Assembly (NCBI GenBank): GCA_963663635.2
Contig: CAXXMY010000022.1
Location: 109,959 to 173,958 of the forward strand
DNA: 64,000 bases
Direction of reading: 5' to 3'
From: Poriferisodalis sp963663635
GTDB lineage: Bacteria; Actinomycetota; Acidimicrobiia; Acidimicrobiales; Poriferisodalaceae
The notes under the pieces were generated by a model, which saw only the letters and a program-made list of their open reading frames with translations, did no database searches and was not told the DNA's origin. The position numbers and the translations under genes are program-made. Position 1 is the first letter of the stretch, and every line of letters begins with the position of its first letter. This document shows, in pieces, positions 25,895 to 34,585 of the stretch.

Positions 25895-26838
25895 GCAGCC
25901 GGAATGCCGCGGCGGGCTTTGGCTCGCTCGCGCATCCGGGCGTGGGCCTCGGGTGTGCCGTCGTGGAAGGTGCCGAACAGTTTGTCGAGCGGCACGGGCC
26001 TGTTGCCGTAGTTGCACTCGAAGTAACGATGATGCAGGTGGTGGAAGTAGTCGGCTCCAGCCATGGTGGGTCCGGAGCGTTTGCCGATCTCGAAGCGCTC
26101 GAAACCCGAGTGGGAAAACGCCGTTGCGACGCTGTTGGACAGCAAGGTGAGGATCAGGATGAACGGATGAGCGGGCACCACCCACCACAGCACAATCATG
26201 CTGAGGTACATCATGTGCTCGATCGGGTGCATCGACAGTCCGCTCCACGGCCCCGTGTTCACATTGCGGTGGTGCAGGTAGTGCACGTGGTCATAGACCC
26301 AGCGCATGTGCAGGACCCGATGGATGCAATAGAAGTGGGTCACCGACCACAGAGACGTAAACACCGTGAGCGCGCAGATGTACAGCCATGCGGAGTCCCA
26401 CGCCACCGACGGGATCCAGTCGTTGGCGTAGAACCACAGGGTGAGCGCCTCACACGCCGTCCAGACCCCGCAGCCGCTGACCAAGCACCAGAACACGTTG
26501 TCTCGGGTCTGGTTGTTCCACAGGAACGCCCGGTTCGTGGTGCTGAGCCATTGGCGGTTGTACTTGTAGCGCTGCTGCTGGGCCCGCCGGACGTACAGGG
26601 CCACATGCAGAGTTCCTGCGACCAGCGTGAACACGACCACGTTGCGGAGGTAGATCTCCAGGATCCACCCCGGGCTCAGGTTCTCCATGCGCTCCATGGA
26701 TGGCGTGAAGAAGTTCCACACCACCGCGGACATCGCCACCCAGATCACGCCCTGCGGGAGCATCATCGTGGCAATGTGCCGCAGCGTCGCTATAGGCCGT
26801 GGCGGCCAGTCCAGGATCGTCGACACGGAGATGGGCAA
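25891..26838 (-). CDS. Sterol desaturase/fatty acid hydroxylase family membrane enzyme
   Basis: A 315-residue integral membrane protein with about five or six hydrophobic segments. The di-iron histidine boxes are visible in order: HFYCIHRVLH, HVHYLHHRN and DYFHHLHHRYFECNYG, the last being the typical C-terminal box of the fatty acid hydroxylase superfamily. It would hydroxylate or desaturate a lipid using O2. The substrate is unknown. It overlaps tadA by four bases, an unusual operon partner. The start MPISVSTILDW at 26838 lies about 70 bases after the divergent end of tRNA-Ser(GGA). Confidence 0.88.
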   Translation of the reverse strand: MPISVSTILDWPPRPIATLRHIATMMLPQGVIWVAMSAVVWNFFTPSMERMENLSPGWILEIYLRNVVVFTLVAGTLHVALYVRRAQQQRYKYNRQWLSTTNRAFLWNNQTRDNVFWCLVSGCGVWTACEALTLWFYANDWIPSVAWDSAWLYICALTVFTSLWSVTHFYCIHRVLHMRWVYDHVHYLHHRNVNTGPWSGLSMHPIEHMMYLSMIVLWWVVPAHPFILILTLLSNSVATAFSHSGFERFEIGKRSGPTMAGADYFHHLHHRYFECNYGNRPVPLDKLFGTFHDGTPEAHARMRERAKARRGIPAA

Positions 26839-26909
26839 GCCCGGGCTCGAAACCCTTGGTCCCGATGCTGCGTGACCCGCTACCGGTCATAGATTCTGAG
26901 TCTGTCATG

Positions 26910-26998
26910 CGGAGAGTGTGGGATTCGAACCCACGGAGGCCGATGAAAGCCTCACACGCTTTCCAAGCGAGCCCATTCGTCCACTCTGGCAACTCTCC
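26910..26998 (-). tRNA. tRNA-Ser (anticodon GGA)
   Basis: On the minus strand the acceptor arms GGAGAGT (26998-26992) and ACTCTCC (26917-26911) pair, with discriminator G at 26910. The anticodon loop TTGGAAA gives GGA, reading UCC/UCU. A long variable arm is present. Its 5' half and T-arm closely resemble tRNA-Ser(CGA) at 25246. Confidence 0.95.
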
Positions 26999-27028
26999 GG
27001 GGCACGGGTTCGACAGGGCGAACCGGCG

Positions 27029-27164
27029 GTGTCGTCGTCTCACGAGGCGGCCAGGCGATCTGCGGCACACGACGGGTTCCGCTGAGAGCTGCTGCCTCCC
27101 GGCCCTGACTCGGTTCACGGGTCGCCGTTGCACAGGACCCGGCCGCCACGTCAGACGACGACAC
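27029..27164 (-). ncRNA. ffs: Signal recognition particle RNA (small bacterial type)
   Basis: The domain IV core is clear on the minus strand at 27119-27089: GTGAACCGAGTCAGGG followed by CCGGGAGGCAGCAGC, matching the conserved asymmetric loop and tetraloop region that binds Ffh (GGGA tetraloop in place of the commoner GGAA). The ends close into a long rod: GTGTCGTCGTCT at 27164-27153 pairs perfectly with AGACGACGACAC at 27040-27029, and the adjacent GGCGGCC/GGCCGCC pair continues the helix. Placement beside tRNA-Ser, tadA and dnaX is common in actinobacteria. Exact ends are estimated from the stem. Confidence 0.85.
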
Positions 27165-27241
27165 TGGGCGCACCATAACCGCGCAAGCCGCCGAATTCAC
27201 CCCCGTCTGCAAACTCCAATTCGCCGCCGAAGCAGCAGCAT

Positions 27242-27247
27242 TAGGAT
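27242..27247 (+). promoter_or_regulatory. -10 box (TAGGAT) upstream of dnaX
   Basis: TAGGAT ends nine bases before the dnaX ATG. The spacing is slightly longer than in the other leaderless candidates, so a very short leader is possible. Confidence 0.35.
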
Positions 27248-27256
27248 CGCCGCGAG

Positions 27257-29254
27257 ATGCCGCACCAGTCGCTCTACCGGAGGTTTCGGCCTCAGCGGTT
27301 TGCAGAGGTGGTCGGACAGAGCCACCTGGTCCGAGCCTTGCGCAATGCCGTGTGCGAGGACCGCGTGGGCCATGCGTACTTGCTGAGCGGCCCGCGTGGC
27401 ACGGGCAAGACCTCGACCGCGCGCATTTTAGCGAAAGCGCTCAACTGCGAGGCGTTGGGTGACGACGGTGAGCCGTGCGACGAGTGCAATCGCTGCACGG
27501 CTATTGCCCGCGGCACCTCTATGGACCTCATCGAGCTTGACGCCGCGTCGAACAACTCGGTGAACCACATACGCGAGATCACCGAGAGGGCAGCGCTCGT
27601 GAGCTCGGGGCGCCGCAAGGTGTACCTCCTCGACGAGGTGCACATGCTGTCGACTGCAGCAGCGAACGCCCTGCTCAAGACCCTGGAAGAACCGCCGGCC
27701 CACGTAGTGTTCATCCTGGCCACCACCGACCCGCAGAAGGTGATCGCCACCATCCGCAGCCGCACCCAGCAGTTCGAACTGTCCTTGGTGAGCGCAGACG
27801 AGATGGCTCCCCATGTGCGCGCGGTGGCAGACGCCGCGGGTGCCACCGTCGACGACGACATCGTCAACTACGTCGTCGAGCGCGGCGGAGGTTCGGTGCG
27901 CGATGCCCTCTCCGCACTCGACACGGTGCTGGCTGCGGGTGGCATTCCCGACGACCGCACCGACGTCGACGGGCTCGTGCGTGCGTTGTCCGACGGAGAT
28001 CTGGTCGCGACGCTCATTGCGGTTGCGGACGCCACGGCTGCGGGTGTTGATGCTCGGGACTTGGCCGAGCGCACCGCGCGCCGCTTGCGTGACGTCTTTC
28101 TGGTTGGCGCCGGTGTGGATCCGCATCAGGTGCCGCCCAGCGACATCGAGATCCTGCGCGAGCTGAGCAACGACATGGGTCGGCGCGCAAATGTGCGATC
28201 CCTTGAAGCGCTGGGAGCAGCGCTGGCGCAGATGCCTCAGTCCGCCGACCGGCGCCTCACGCTCGAAGCTGCGCTCGTCGGTTTGCTGGCCGACGAGATG
28301 CTGGGCGCGGCAGCGGAGTCGCCGCCGCCAGCAATGTCGTCGTCGCCGGCCGCACCCCGATCGCACTCTGCAGTCGGGGACGGCGGACCCGCGGGGGCAC
28401 GAGCAGCGATGGCTGCCGTGCCGCCCTCACCGAAACTCGATGCTCCTGCACCAGTGCCGGCGACCGCTGCTGCACCGCCGCCTCCACCGCCGCCTCCCTC
28501 GTCGCCTCAGTCCTCGGCCGCGCCGCCTCCCGCGCTGCCTCAGCCTTCGGCCGCGGTCGCGCCGCCTTCTGCCTCGCCACCGCCAGAACCGGCCGCTTCT
28601 GCACCGGATGCCCCGGTATCTGCGGCGTTCGTTTCAGGTGAATCGGTACCCCCGACCATGTCGCTTGCGAAGCTGCGGCAGGTCTGGCACAGCGACGTCG
28701 CCGATCGTTTGAAGCCTGTCGCTCAGGGTTGTTATCGAGACGTCGACGTGCAGTCGGTGGAGAACAACGTCGTCAGCCTGCAGCTGTCCGATGGCGTCCC
28801 GCTGGACCAGGCCAACCGTCGCCGCAACGAAGTCGAGGCGGTGTTGTCCGATCTGTTCGACCAGAACATGCGAGTGGATGTCGCCGTGGCTGCCGAGCCT
28901 GACGGAGCCCCGAGCGCGGGTGCCTCAAGTGATCCTGCTGCTGCAGAGGTCTTCGACGACCCGTCGCCCGAAGCCCCGTTGCCCGAAAGCCCGTTGCCCG
29001 AAAGCCCGTTGCCCGAAAGCCCGTCGCCCGAAAGCCCGTCGCCCAGTGCGGAGTCTTCGGCACCCAGCGAGCCACCCGCTGCAACGGCAGGCGCGTCAGG
29101 GCAGCCGTCAGCCTCTGGGTCGAGCCGGGCCTCGGCGGGCGGGGCTGGCCCGAGCTCCTCGCCGGGCGGCGAGGAGCACGAGTCGAAGGTGCAGCGCATT
29201 GTCGAGCGATTCCCCGGCTCGGTGGTGGTCCGCCTCGACGACGGTGCCACCTGA
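27257..29254 (+). CDS. dnaX: DNA polymerase III subunits gamma/tau
   Basis: A 665-residue clamp-loader ATPase. The N-terminal AAA+ part is canonical: YRRFRPQRFAEVVGQ, Walker A GPRGTGKTSTAR (residues 45-56), a zinc module with Cys64, Cys74, Cys77 and Cys80, Walker B YLLDEVHML and the sensor FILATTDPQKVIATIRSRTQQF. After the collar region (to about residue 355) comes a long Pro/Ala/Ser linker, then a tau-like domain (about residues 465-560: LRQVWHSDVADRLKPVAQGCYRDVDVQSVENNVVSLQLSDG), then a second Pro/Glu/Ser linker with a 15-bp tandem repeat and a conserved C-terminal tip HESKVQRIVERFPGSVVVRLDDG. It is followed 53 bases later by recR. Confidence 0.97.
   Translation: MPHQSLYRRFRPQRFAEVVGQSHLVRALRNAVCEDRVGHAYLLSGPRGTGKTSTARILAKALNCEALGDDGEPCDECNRCTAIARGTSMDLIELDAASNNSVNHIREITERAALVSSGRRKVYLLDEVHMLSTAAANALLKTLEEPPAHVVFILATTDPQKVIATIRSRTQQFELSLVSADEMAPHVRAVADAAGATVDDDIVNYVVERGGGSVRDALSALDTVLAAGGIPDDRTDVDGLVRALSDGDLVATLIAVADATAAGVDARDLAERTARRLRDVFLVGAGVDPHQVPPSDIEILRELSNDMGRRANVRSLEALGAALAQMPQSADRRLTLEAALVGLLADEMLGAAAESPPPAMSSSPAAPRSHSAVGDGGPAGARAAMAAVPPSPKLDAPAPVPATAAAPPPPPPPPSSPQSSAAPPPALPQPSAAVAPPSASPPPEPAASAPDAPVSAAFVSGESVPPTMSLAKLRQVWHSDVADRLKPVAQGCYRDVDVQSVENNVVSLQLSDGVPLDQANRRRNEVEAVLSDLFDQNMRVDVAVAAEPDGAPSAGASSDPAAAEVFDDPSPEAPLPESPLPESPLPESPSPESPSPSAESSAPSEPPAATAGASGQPSASGSSRASAGGAGPSSSPGGEEHESKVQRIVERFPGSVVVRLDDGAT
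28961..29046 (+). repeat. In-frame 15-bp tandem repeat in dnaX (about 5.7 copies)
   Basis: Units of the form CCGTTGCCCGAAAGC run from 28961, the first degenerate, three identical, the rest with T to C changes. They encode P-[LS]-P-E-S repeats in the second linker of the tau C-terminus. The period is a multiple of three. Confidence 0.9.
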
Positions 29255-29307
29255 GAGCCTTGTCCGACAGACGGGACCCATGAGCGGGCCCTGCAGCGAG
29301 GACTGAC

Positions 29308-29904
29308 GTGTACGACGACGCGGTTGAAGACCTCATCGATGAGCTCAGCCGTCTGCCCGGTGTCGGGCCCAAGAGCGCGCAGCGCATCGCGTTCTGGCTG
29401 CTGAAGCAGCCTGCTGCCGACGCGCACAAGCTGGCGGCTTCGATTACTGCAGCGAAGGACCGAGTCGGATTCTGCAGCCAGTGCTGGAACCTCACTGAGT
29501 CCGATCCGTGCGGGTATTGCCGGGACGATGCCCGACGCACCGGCATGTTGTGCGTGGTCGAAGAGCCCCGCGATGTCGTGGCCATGGAGAAGGCGGGCTT
29601 CCGGGGCCGCTACCACGTTCTCGGCGGCGCGCTGAATCCGCTGGAGGGCATCGGACCCGAGCAGCTGCGGATCCGTGAGCTGCTCGCCCGCCTCGACAGC
29701 GAATCGGTCACTGAGTTGATCGTGTGCACCAATCCAAATATCGAGGGCGACACCACCGCGATGTATCTGGCTCGCCAGCTCGAGCCGCTCGGCGTACAGG
29801 TATCCCGCCTCGCCAGCGGGCTCCCCGTCGGCGGCGACCTCGAATACGCCGACGAACTCACGCTCGAACGAGCGCTCCGCAACCGCCGCACCCTCACTCC
29901 GTAG
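29308..29904 (+). CDS. recR: Recombination mediator protein RecR
   Basis: A 198-residue protein with a GTG start. It shows the helix-hairpin-helix LSRLPGVGPKSAQRIAFWLL, the C4 zinc finger (Cys56, Cys59, Cys68, Cys71), and the Toprim domain with RYHVLGGALNPLEGIGPEQLRI and the ELIVCTNPNIEGDTTAMYLARQL segment. RecR acts with RecO/RecF to load RecA on gapped DNA. The dnaX-recR order is conserved in many bacteria; the small YbaB protein usually between them is absent here. Confidence 0.97.
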   Translation: MYDDAVEDLIDELSRLPGVGPKSAQRIAFWLLKQPAADAHKLAASITAAKDRVGFCSQCWNLTESDPCGYCRDDARRTGMLCVVEEPRDVVAMEKAGFRGRYHVLGGALNPLEGIGPEQLRIRELLARLDSESVTELIVCTNPNIEGDTTAMYLARQLEPLGVQVSRLASGLPVGGDLEYADELTLERALRNRRTLTP

Positions 29905-30017
29905 ATCTTGGCGTAAATCGCTGGACGGGCCGGCGGCAGCAGCGCTAGGCCATCGAAACGAAATCTGCCCCCTACCGCATCACCCGGTGGACCGGGGAGA
30001 GGCTGAAGGGGGCGTAC

Positions 30018-30698
30018 ATGACAACAATACCGTGGCGCAATGTGGATCGTCAGCCTTTCGCCTTCAGCGACGTGGACGGCCTTGTCTCGGCTGTCTCGAA
30101 GATCCGTTTCGCCACCTACCGGCAGTCAACCGACAGCGATCGAGGAGCGCTGCAGCTCTACACGTGGAACACAGCTGTTGCTGCGACTTTCCACGGTCCG
30201 CTTCAATCACTTGAAATCACTCTTCGCAACGCGGTCCATGATGTGATGAGCACGGCCCACGGCACTCGTTGGTTCGACACTGCACGGCTGCTTCGGCCAG
30301 CCCAGGTAAGCACGGTGGAGCGAGCAGTTGAGCATCTCCGCAGGGTCGGCAAGCAGCCAACTGCCAACCGCGTCGTTTCGGAACTTCCCTTCGGCTTCTG
30401 GGTGGCGCTGTTTGCCAATGCCTACGACACGACGATTTGGCGTTCTGAGCTCTACAGGATCTTTGCAAGACGTATCAAGAATCGCTAAAGACTTCACAAA
30501 ACATTCGACCGTCTTCGTACTTTGAGGAACAGGATCGCCCACCACGAGCCAATCTTCCAGCGCAATCTCAAGGACGATTATCGGCGGATTCGCGATGTCG
30601 TCGGGTTATTGAGCGAGCCAGCACTCATATGGCTCGACCATCACAGCAGCGCTCCGGGTGCACTCGATGCCAAGCCGAATGCGGAACTCAGCTTCTGA
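30018..30698 (+). pseudogene. Abi-family (Abi_2-like) gene interrupted by an in-frame stop
   Basis: The first 156 codons read as an Abi-family protein: TYNWNT-like ALQLYTWNTAVAATFHGPLQSLEITLRNAVHDVM and ELPFGFWVALFANAYDTTIWRSELYRIF. A TAA at 30486-30488 follows KNR, but the same frame continues as RLHKTFDRLRTLRNRIAHHEPIF and ends at TGA 30696. The LRxLRNRIAHHEPIF motif is the hallmark C-terminal HEPN-like motif (RxxxxH) of this family, so one nonsense codon separates the catalytic motif from the rest. The family includes abortive phage infection proteins. A single substitution (for example AAA to TAA) would explain it. Confidence 0.8.
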
Positions 30699-30711
30699 TT
30701 GCGTTCCTCGC
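30551..30711 (+). repeat. Segment of the Abi gene tail repeated at 31303-31628
   Basis: Bases 30551-30632 (Abi C-terminal coding region) recur with small indels at 31303-31387, and the 23 bases at 30689-30711 recur exactly at 31606-31628. The two copies are in the same orientation and bracket the reversed IS30-like remnant. Confidence 0.75.
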
Positions 30712-30767
30712 CAGAGAGCTCTTTTCTCCCATGACCCGACGATCGACGCACGGCGAACTCCATCGGT

Positions 30768-31300
30768 GGTTGCAAGTGAGTTGAGTGTCAACGGTCTGTG
30801 CCAGGTGTCGCTGGTCGGCGAGGCATCGTGGTTGTTGATGCCTCGATCGAGTTCGCATAGGCGCAGTTGGGTGCGATGCTCCGAGGGCTCGGTGCTGTCT
30901 GGGGAGCCATCGGCGCAGCCCTCGTTGGTGTGCTCGTTGGTGGCGCAGGTCCGCTCACGGCGACAGAAGAACACCTCGATAGACCGAGCGCGTGCGATGT
31001 GACGTTCGAGCCCAGCGGGCCATCTCGCGTCGGGCCTTGGCCCTGAGGCAGGTGATAGGCGATGCTGCGCTCGTCGACGACCGCTGACCATCGCGATGCG
31101 CCACGATGAGGTGCGTTGTTGGCCTGGCGGTTGCCGCTGCGGTTGAGCCGGTGGCGGTCGGCGTGTCGGCCTGAGGACGCCAGCGATGGGGCTGGGTGCC
31201 GCACAGGGCGGCGAGGACGCCTCGCTGCGCAGCCGCCGGGGTTGTCGCCGGCGGCGACGAGCAGTTCGCGGCCGCGGTCTCCGCGCCGACGCCGCAGCGC
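30768..31300 (-). mobile_element. Decayed IS30-like transposase remnant, reverse orientation
   Basis: Read on the minus strand, fragments match the forward IS30-like copy at 31838: SIEVFFCRRERTCATNEHTNEGCADGSPDS corresponds to GIEVFFCEPRSPWQRPTNEHTNGLLRRW, and TLNSLATTDG at the end corresponds to TQLTCNHR. The DNA stretch CGGTGGTTGCAAGTGAG at about 30768 is shared exactly with the end of the other copy. Stops and frameshifts run throughout, so it is inactive. Outer ends cannot be fixed. Confidence 0.65.
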
Positions 31301-31387
31301 CCATCTTCGCAGCGCAATCTCAAGGACGATTAGCGGCGGATTCGCCGATGTCGTCGGGCCCGCATTGAGCGGCCAGCACTCATATGG

Positions 31388-31837
31388 CGACGGTGCGGCC
31401 CTTGACCGCTGAGCGGCGCGCCACACGCAGGGTCCTCATAGCGACGCATCCGTCGGCGCTCGGGCGCCACTCGCGGCACTGCCGTTGAGCGCGGCCCGCG
31501 CCGCTGCCTCCGTCCGTCGACTCGCACTCGATGCATGGCAGCCGTGAGGCGGGCGAATGCGCACGCCGACGCGCTCGACGCTGCCGTGGCCGCGAGCCAT
31601 CCCAGCAGCTTCTGATTGCGTTCCTCGCTGGTCAGATGGTGAGCCTTGCCGCCTCAGATTCACTGTCGGTCGGCGCCACCGGCCGCGACGGCGGACAGAA
31701 CACCACGATCGTGTGGCTTACAAGGCTCCTATCGGGTCACATCCGCACGGTGCGCGCACCGCCGACCAGAGAAAGCCGACGAGACCATGCGACGAGGCGC
31801 GGCTGAGCAACTCGGGTCAGGCCCTCGGCCTGCCGAC
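31388..31837. other. Stretch without a recognisable gene
   Basis: About 450 bases between the second Abi-tail copy and the forward IS30-like remnant. Apart from the 23-base repeat at 31606-31628 I see no convincing coding sequence, RNA gene or clear terminal inverted repeat. It is probably decayed mobile or toxin-type DNA. Confidence 0.5.
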
Positions 31838-32855
31838 ATGCAGCGGTCGATGATGACCTTGCGAACACATGACCGATGGAGGTGTCCGGTATCGAGACTG
31901 AGTTTGGATGAGCGGGTGTTCATCGAGTCGTCGCTCGGGACGGGCCGCAGCGTCGCGGACGCAGCGCAGCGGCTGGGCCGATCGGTCCACGGTGCATCGC
32001 GAGCTGGCCCGCTGCGCCGGGCGGGCGGGCTATGACGCCCGCTGGGCGCACGCGTCGCCTGCGCGAGGGCGCGACGAGAGCGAACGCCCAAGCTGGCGGC
32101 CGATCGGGTGCTGGCCGCCGCGGTCGATGAGCGCTTGAAGCTGCGCTGGTCCCCGCACGCGACCGCGGCGGACCTGCGCGAGGCGGGCATGAGCGTGTGC
32201 GCGGAGACGATCTATCGGGCGTGCTACGCGAACGACGCGCGCAGCGGCCTGCCCGCGGGCACCTGGGCGAAGCTGCCGCGGCGCGCCCGGCGCCGTCGGG
32301 CGCAGTGTCGCGCAGGCCCAAAAGCCCAGCCCGCTGGGGGAATACCGGCCGACAGCCGACCGGCCCGACGACGTCGAGGACCGTACAGAACCCGGCCACT
32401 GCGAACGCGACCTCATCGTCGGCAAAGCGAACCTCACCGCCGCGGTCACCCTCGCCGAGCGCACCAGCCGCTACACGGTCACCGCAGCGCTGCCCGACGG
32501 CTACGGCGCGCCCCAGGTCCCCGCCGCGGCCGCCGCGGCGCTGGGCCGCCAGCCCGCAGCGCTCGTGCGCACCCTCACCTGGGACCAAGGCCGCGAGATG
32601 GCCCGCTGGGCCGACATCGAAGCCGCGCTCGGCATCGAAGTGTTCTTCTGCGAGCCGCGCTCGCCGTGGCAGCGACCCACCAACGAGCACACCAACGGAC
32701 TGCTGCGCCGATGGCTCCCCAAAGGCACCAGCCTCGACATCGCGCAGCTGCGGCTCTCGGTCATCGAGGACAAACTCAACCACATGCCCCGCCGACTCCA
32801 CCACTGGCAATCAGCCGCCGACATCTACACTCAACTCACTTGCAACCACCGGTAG
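31838..32855 (+). pseudogene. IS30-like transposase, frameshifted
   Basis: The transposase can be followed through at least three frames. An N-terminal HTH part reads RLSLDERVFIESSLGTGRSVADAAQRLG, then shifts near 31985 to STVHRELARCAGRAGYDARWAHA, then near 32090 to VLAAAVDERLKLRWSPHATAADLREAGMSVCAETIYRACYAND. After another shift near 32315 the DDE core reads CERDLIVGKANLTAAVTLAERTSRYT, TLTWDQGREMARW and EVFFCEPRSPWQRPTNEHTNGLLRRWLPKGT, typical of IS30 (D, D and E in order). It ends at TAG 32853. It is not functional as read. Terminal repeats were not identified. The broken RCC1-repeat gene starts only 40 bases downstream. Confidence 0.8.
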
Positions 32856-32894
32856 AGCTTGCCCACCAACGCGCAGCGGCTCTTCACATGCAGG

Positions 32895-33949
32895 TCAACA
32901 AGGCTCTCCTCGGCCGGAAACCGCTACACATTCCACGGCCCTCTGGGCGAGATGGGTGACATCGCTTGGCGCTGGGGCAGCGTGGCTCCAGCAGGTGATC
33001 TCGCCATGCGCATCGAGTACGCACGCGAAGTCGGCACCTACGGCAACCGCCTCAAAGGAACCATGTGGCGCAGGGGGAAGCGGGGGTACATGCAAGTTCT
33101 CCCAACAGCTGACGGCACCGTCGACGTCGAGAGCGCACGAGTACGCCCAGTCAGACGAGATCTGCGTGAATTGGCCACTCGGAAGGTCAGGCCCAACGCC
33201 GGGAAGATCCCCCCAACACTCGATGGCGCCGTCTTGGTCGATGGCGCACGGCTCCAATCCATTGATCCAAAGGGGCTCTTCTCATCGAAGCTGGGACTTG
33301 GGTGATGTGAGGGTCCGCTGTTGAGGCGGGGGCCTCGTCGTCGGGGAACATGTACCAGCAGACCAGAGTGCTGTCGGTGCGAATCCCGCATGTGTGGTGC
33401 ACGCCAACCGATAGTGCGCTGAAGTCATCTGGAGGAGCTCAATACAGCTGAATGTCGCCGGAGTCAGTGTCTGCATTCCAGTCGGGGCCCCAGCAAACGA
33501 TCGCCTGTTCACTGCGGAGGCCGCAGGAATGAGTGCTGCCTGCGGATACGGCGGTGAAGTCTCCCGCTGGAGCGGCTGCCTGTCCTGCTTCGTTGTTGCC
33601 CCAACATGTGACCGCGTGGTCGACCCTGACAGCGCAGGTGTGGGCCAAACCTGCCGACAATGCCGTGAACTGTCTGTCCGCTCGGCGCGGTTGCTTCGCC
33701 ATACCTGTTGGTTCCCCAGCAGCTGACCGACTGATCGGCGCGCAGACCGCATGCGTGACCACGGCCAGCGGATACTTCGACGAATGGCGACGATGGCTCC
33801 GATGCAGCGGTGTCGTCGGGGGCAGCGTCGACGGCCGAGTCGGACGAACGCGGGCTGTCGGAGCCGTCATTTGAAGGCTCGCTGCTGCAAGCCGAGAACG
33901 CCAGCAGAGTGAACAGCGCGAGCGCGCAGCGTCAGGCCCGACCCGCACA
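32895..33949 (-). pseudogene. RCC1-repeat lipoprotein gene, broken by frameshifts and a stop
   Basis: On the minus strand at least six RCC1-type units can be traced: FVEVSAGRGHACGLRADQSVSCWG, FTALSAGLAHTCAVRVDHAVTCWG, FTAVSAGSTHSCGLRSEQAIVCWG, FSALSVGVHHTCGIRTDSTLVCW, EPCAIDQDGAIECWG and FTQISSDWAYSCALDVDGAVSCW. Upstream, LFTLLAFSACSSE looks like a lipoprotein signal with its cysteine, but its start codon is in another frame. An ACAG duplication near 33670-33677 shifts the frame between the first two units, TGA at 33441-33439 interrupts after the third, and another shift lies near 33260. An extracellular, surface-attached propeller is the likely ancestral product. Confidence 0.75.
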
Positions 33950-34118
33950 TCCGACCACGCTGGGGAACCTCATCGGCAGCCATTCGGACCCGCGCGCAAG
34001 GACGCTGAGGTGCTATGGCCCGAGTGAGACCCGGCGACGCGTAATTCGTTGGTTCTCTGGGGCGAGCGACGCATACGGTCCGGGTGGCACTTCCCGGCCT
34101 GCGTTGACGAGGAGTGCC

Positions 34119-34559
34119 ATGGCTGCCTTCGAATCCGAATTCGATGCTTACCGATCCCAAAGCGAGCCGGCGGCGGTACCGCCAACCGATGTCCCGACGA
34201 AGCCGGACTTGCCGGTGGCGGTGTTTAGGCCATCGCCGGACGAACGGGTGCTGGTCGCCGGTCCGTGTCACGCCCGTGCGCTGTGCCTGAGCGCCGGCGC
34301 TGTGTCCGGCGTCGTCGCAGCGGTCTTTGTCGATCCTTGTGGAGCTCTGCTGGCCATTGCCTCTGCGCCGCGCGCCGTCGTCGGCGCCATCGTCGCCGAT
34401 GCAGCGCCATTCGCCCGGCTCACTGAGCAGCTGGGTGCAAGTCGGATCTACCTGGAGGTTCCGTCCGCGGACGCGCAGGCGGTCAATGACGCCGTCTCCG
34501 CAGCGCTGTGGCCGCTGCGCGTCGCGACGGAAGTGTTGCCGCGTGCTTGGGCGGCCTGA
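34119..34559 (+). CDS. Small conserved-looking protein of unknown function
   Basis: A 146-residue protein from ATG 34119, chosen because AGGAG lies about five bases upstream. I do not recognise the family. The first 45 residues are polar (MAAFESEFDAYRSQSEPAAVPPTDVPTKPDLPVAVF) and the rest is a compact alternating hydrophobic pattern (VLVAGPCHARALCLSAGAVSGVVAAVFVDPCGALLAIASAPRAVVGAIVADAAPF). Three cysteines (GPC, ALC, DPC) stand out. No signal peptide is seen. It ends 26 bases before the convergent thiolase stop. Confidence 0.55.
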   Translation: MAAFESEFDAYRSQSEPAAVPPTDVPTKPDLPVAVFRPSPDERVLVAGPCHARALCLSAGAVSGVVAAVFVDPCGALLAIASAPRAVVGAIVADAAPFARLTEQLGASRIYLEVPSADAQAVNDAVSAALWPLRVATEVLPRAWAA

Positions 34560-34585
34560 GCCGGTGTCTGCGTTGTGGGCGCAGC

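Noticed and set aside
28961..29046. Possible CRISPR-like array
   Set aside because: Units are 15 bp, contiguous and without spacers; this is a coding minisatellite. The same applies at 52611 and 61164.
33810..34118. N-terminal extension of the small unknown protein
   Set aside because: The extension overlaps the RCC1 lipoprotein remnant on the other strand and has no conserved look, while ATG 34119 has a good ribosome site.
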